Source: CAVXHV01 sp963761445 | GTDB lineage: Bacteria; Planctomycetota; Planctomycetia; Isosphaerales; Isosphaeraceae | Length of the DNA stretch: 64,000 nt | NCBI GenBank assembly: GCA_963761445.1 | Contig: CAVXHV010000017.1 | Location: 62,001-126,000, forward strand | Reading direction: 5' to 3' | Part shown: positions 63,798-64,000 of the stretch, in pieces | Position numbering within the stretch: position 1 is the first letter of the stretch | Layout: each line of letters begins with the position of its first letter | Notes under the pieces: model-generated | What the model was told of the DNA's origin: nothing | Database searches by the model: none | Seen by the model: the letters and a program-made list of their open reading frames with translations, nothing else | Program-made: the position numbers and the translations under genes

Positions 63798-64000
63798 GCC
63801 AAGGCATGCCTTCGGCAAAACCGGGCAGCGTCCCCGAACAACAGGTCCGCCTCCAGCTCCACGGCCTTCAGCACGAAGTCGAACGAAGCGCCACCCTCGC
63901 CCGCTGGCTCGGCTGGCTCGCCGTCCTGTTGGTCATTCTCTTGATCGTCCTGATGATCTCGATTCACCTCTACCACGTGTTGCAGTACGCCAGCGTCAAG
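63794..64000 (+). CDS. Membrane-anchored protein of the Hsp70 cluster (runs off window)
   Basis: Open from the ATG at 63794 (GGAAGG about 10 bp upstream) to the window edge, 69 codons. After a polar N-terminus (QQVRLQLHGLQHEVERSATL) there is a strong membrane helix, WLGWLAVLLVILLIVLMISI, near residues 43-62. The rest is outside the window. Its place at the end of the GrpE-Hsp70-J cluster suggests the system is linked to the membrane; this is inference. Confidence 0.6.
   Translation, partial: MSQGMPSAKPGSVPEQQVRLQLHGLQHEVERSATLARWLGWLAVLLVILLIVLMISIHLYHVLQYASVK

Noticed and set aside
1..64000. tRNA, rRNA, riboswitch
   Set aside because: No cloverleaf-like or rRNA-like sequence was recognised by eye; a covariance-model scan would be decisive.

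Overview
The window looks like a piece of a planctomycete chromosome, most like the Isosphaeraceae/Gemmataceae side of the phylum. Reasons: high G+C; a PSCyt1/DUF1549/DUF1553 gene followed by a DUF1501 gene with a Tat-like leader; three secreted proteins with the planctomycete N-terminal LE.x.E.R.LMS/LLS motif; several ECF-type sigma factors; a Ser/Thr kinase with a DWG loop; and large numbers of short palindromic repeats. No rRNA, tRNA or CRISPR array was seen.

Layout. 0-8 kb: the N-terminal part of a glycogen debranching enzyme (minus strand, runs off the left edge), two small proteins, an operon of an alpha/beta hydrolase and two half-size ABC exporters, and a frameshifted MFS transporter. 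8.5-12 kb: two tandem secreted paralogues, one with four Big2-type Ig repeats. 12-15.1 kb: gene decay (a kinase missing its kinase domain and a sigma-54 activator with three frameshifts and an amber codon). 15.3-18.4 kb: a STAS-like protein and ECF sigma factor, a hexanucleotide microsatellite, a 58-aa small gene, a metallopeptidase-toxin-like gene with a candidate immunity gene, debris of an AlbA/RecG-like gene, and a solitary attC-like site. 18.5-24.9 kb: a frameshifted DPP-IV-like peptidase, an S1/P1 nuclease, an ISL3 transposase and a YhcG-type PDDEXK nuclease. 25-28.9 kb and 48.3-51.1 kb: two gene-poor, repeat-rich islands that share the same repeat modules in opposite orientation, including a ~1 kb unit.

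The core-like middle (28.9-46.1 kb) holds the PSCyt1/DUF1501 pair, a CPBP membrane protease, a methyltransferase, tyrS, a Gfo/Idh oxidoreductase, an LpxL-like acyltransferase, a secreted MBL hydrolase, a receiver-like protein without the phospho-Asp, and two amidohydrolase genes that may once have been one three-module gene. At 46.4-48.1 kb lies an IS4-like transposase with a broken accessory ORF. The right end has a Ser/Thr kinase with its upstream ECF sigma factor (minus strand), then on the plus strand a small secreted protein, a sigma-like gene split by a frameshift, and an accessory Hsp70 module: GrpE-like, lidless Hsp70, a large protein with two J-like segments lacking HPD plus zinc ribbons, a 40-aa ORF and a membrane protein cut by the window edge.

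The most notable items are the accessory Hsp70 module, the palindromic repeats that share a GTAG foot (a REP/RAYT-like signature), the mirrored repeat islands, the attC-like site and the orphan toxin cassette. At least six otherwise well-conserved genes carry single-base-type frameshifts, so sequencing indels must be excluded before these are treated as true pseudogenes.
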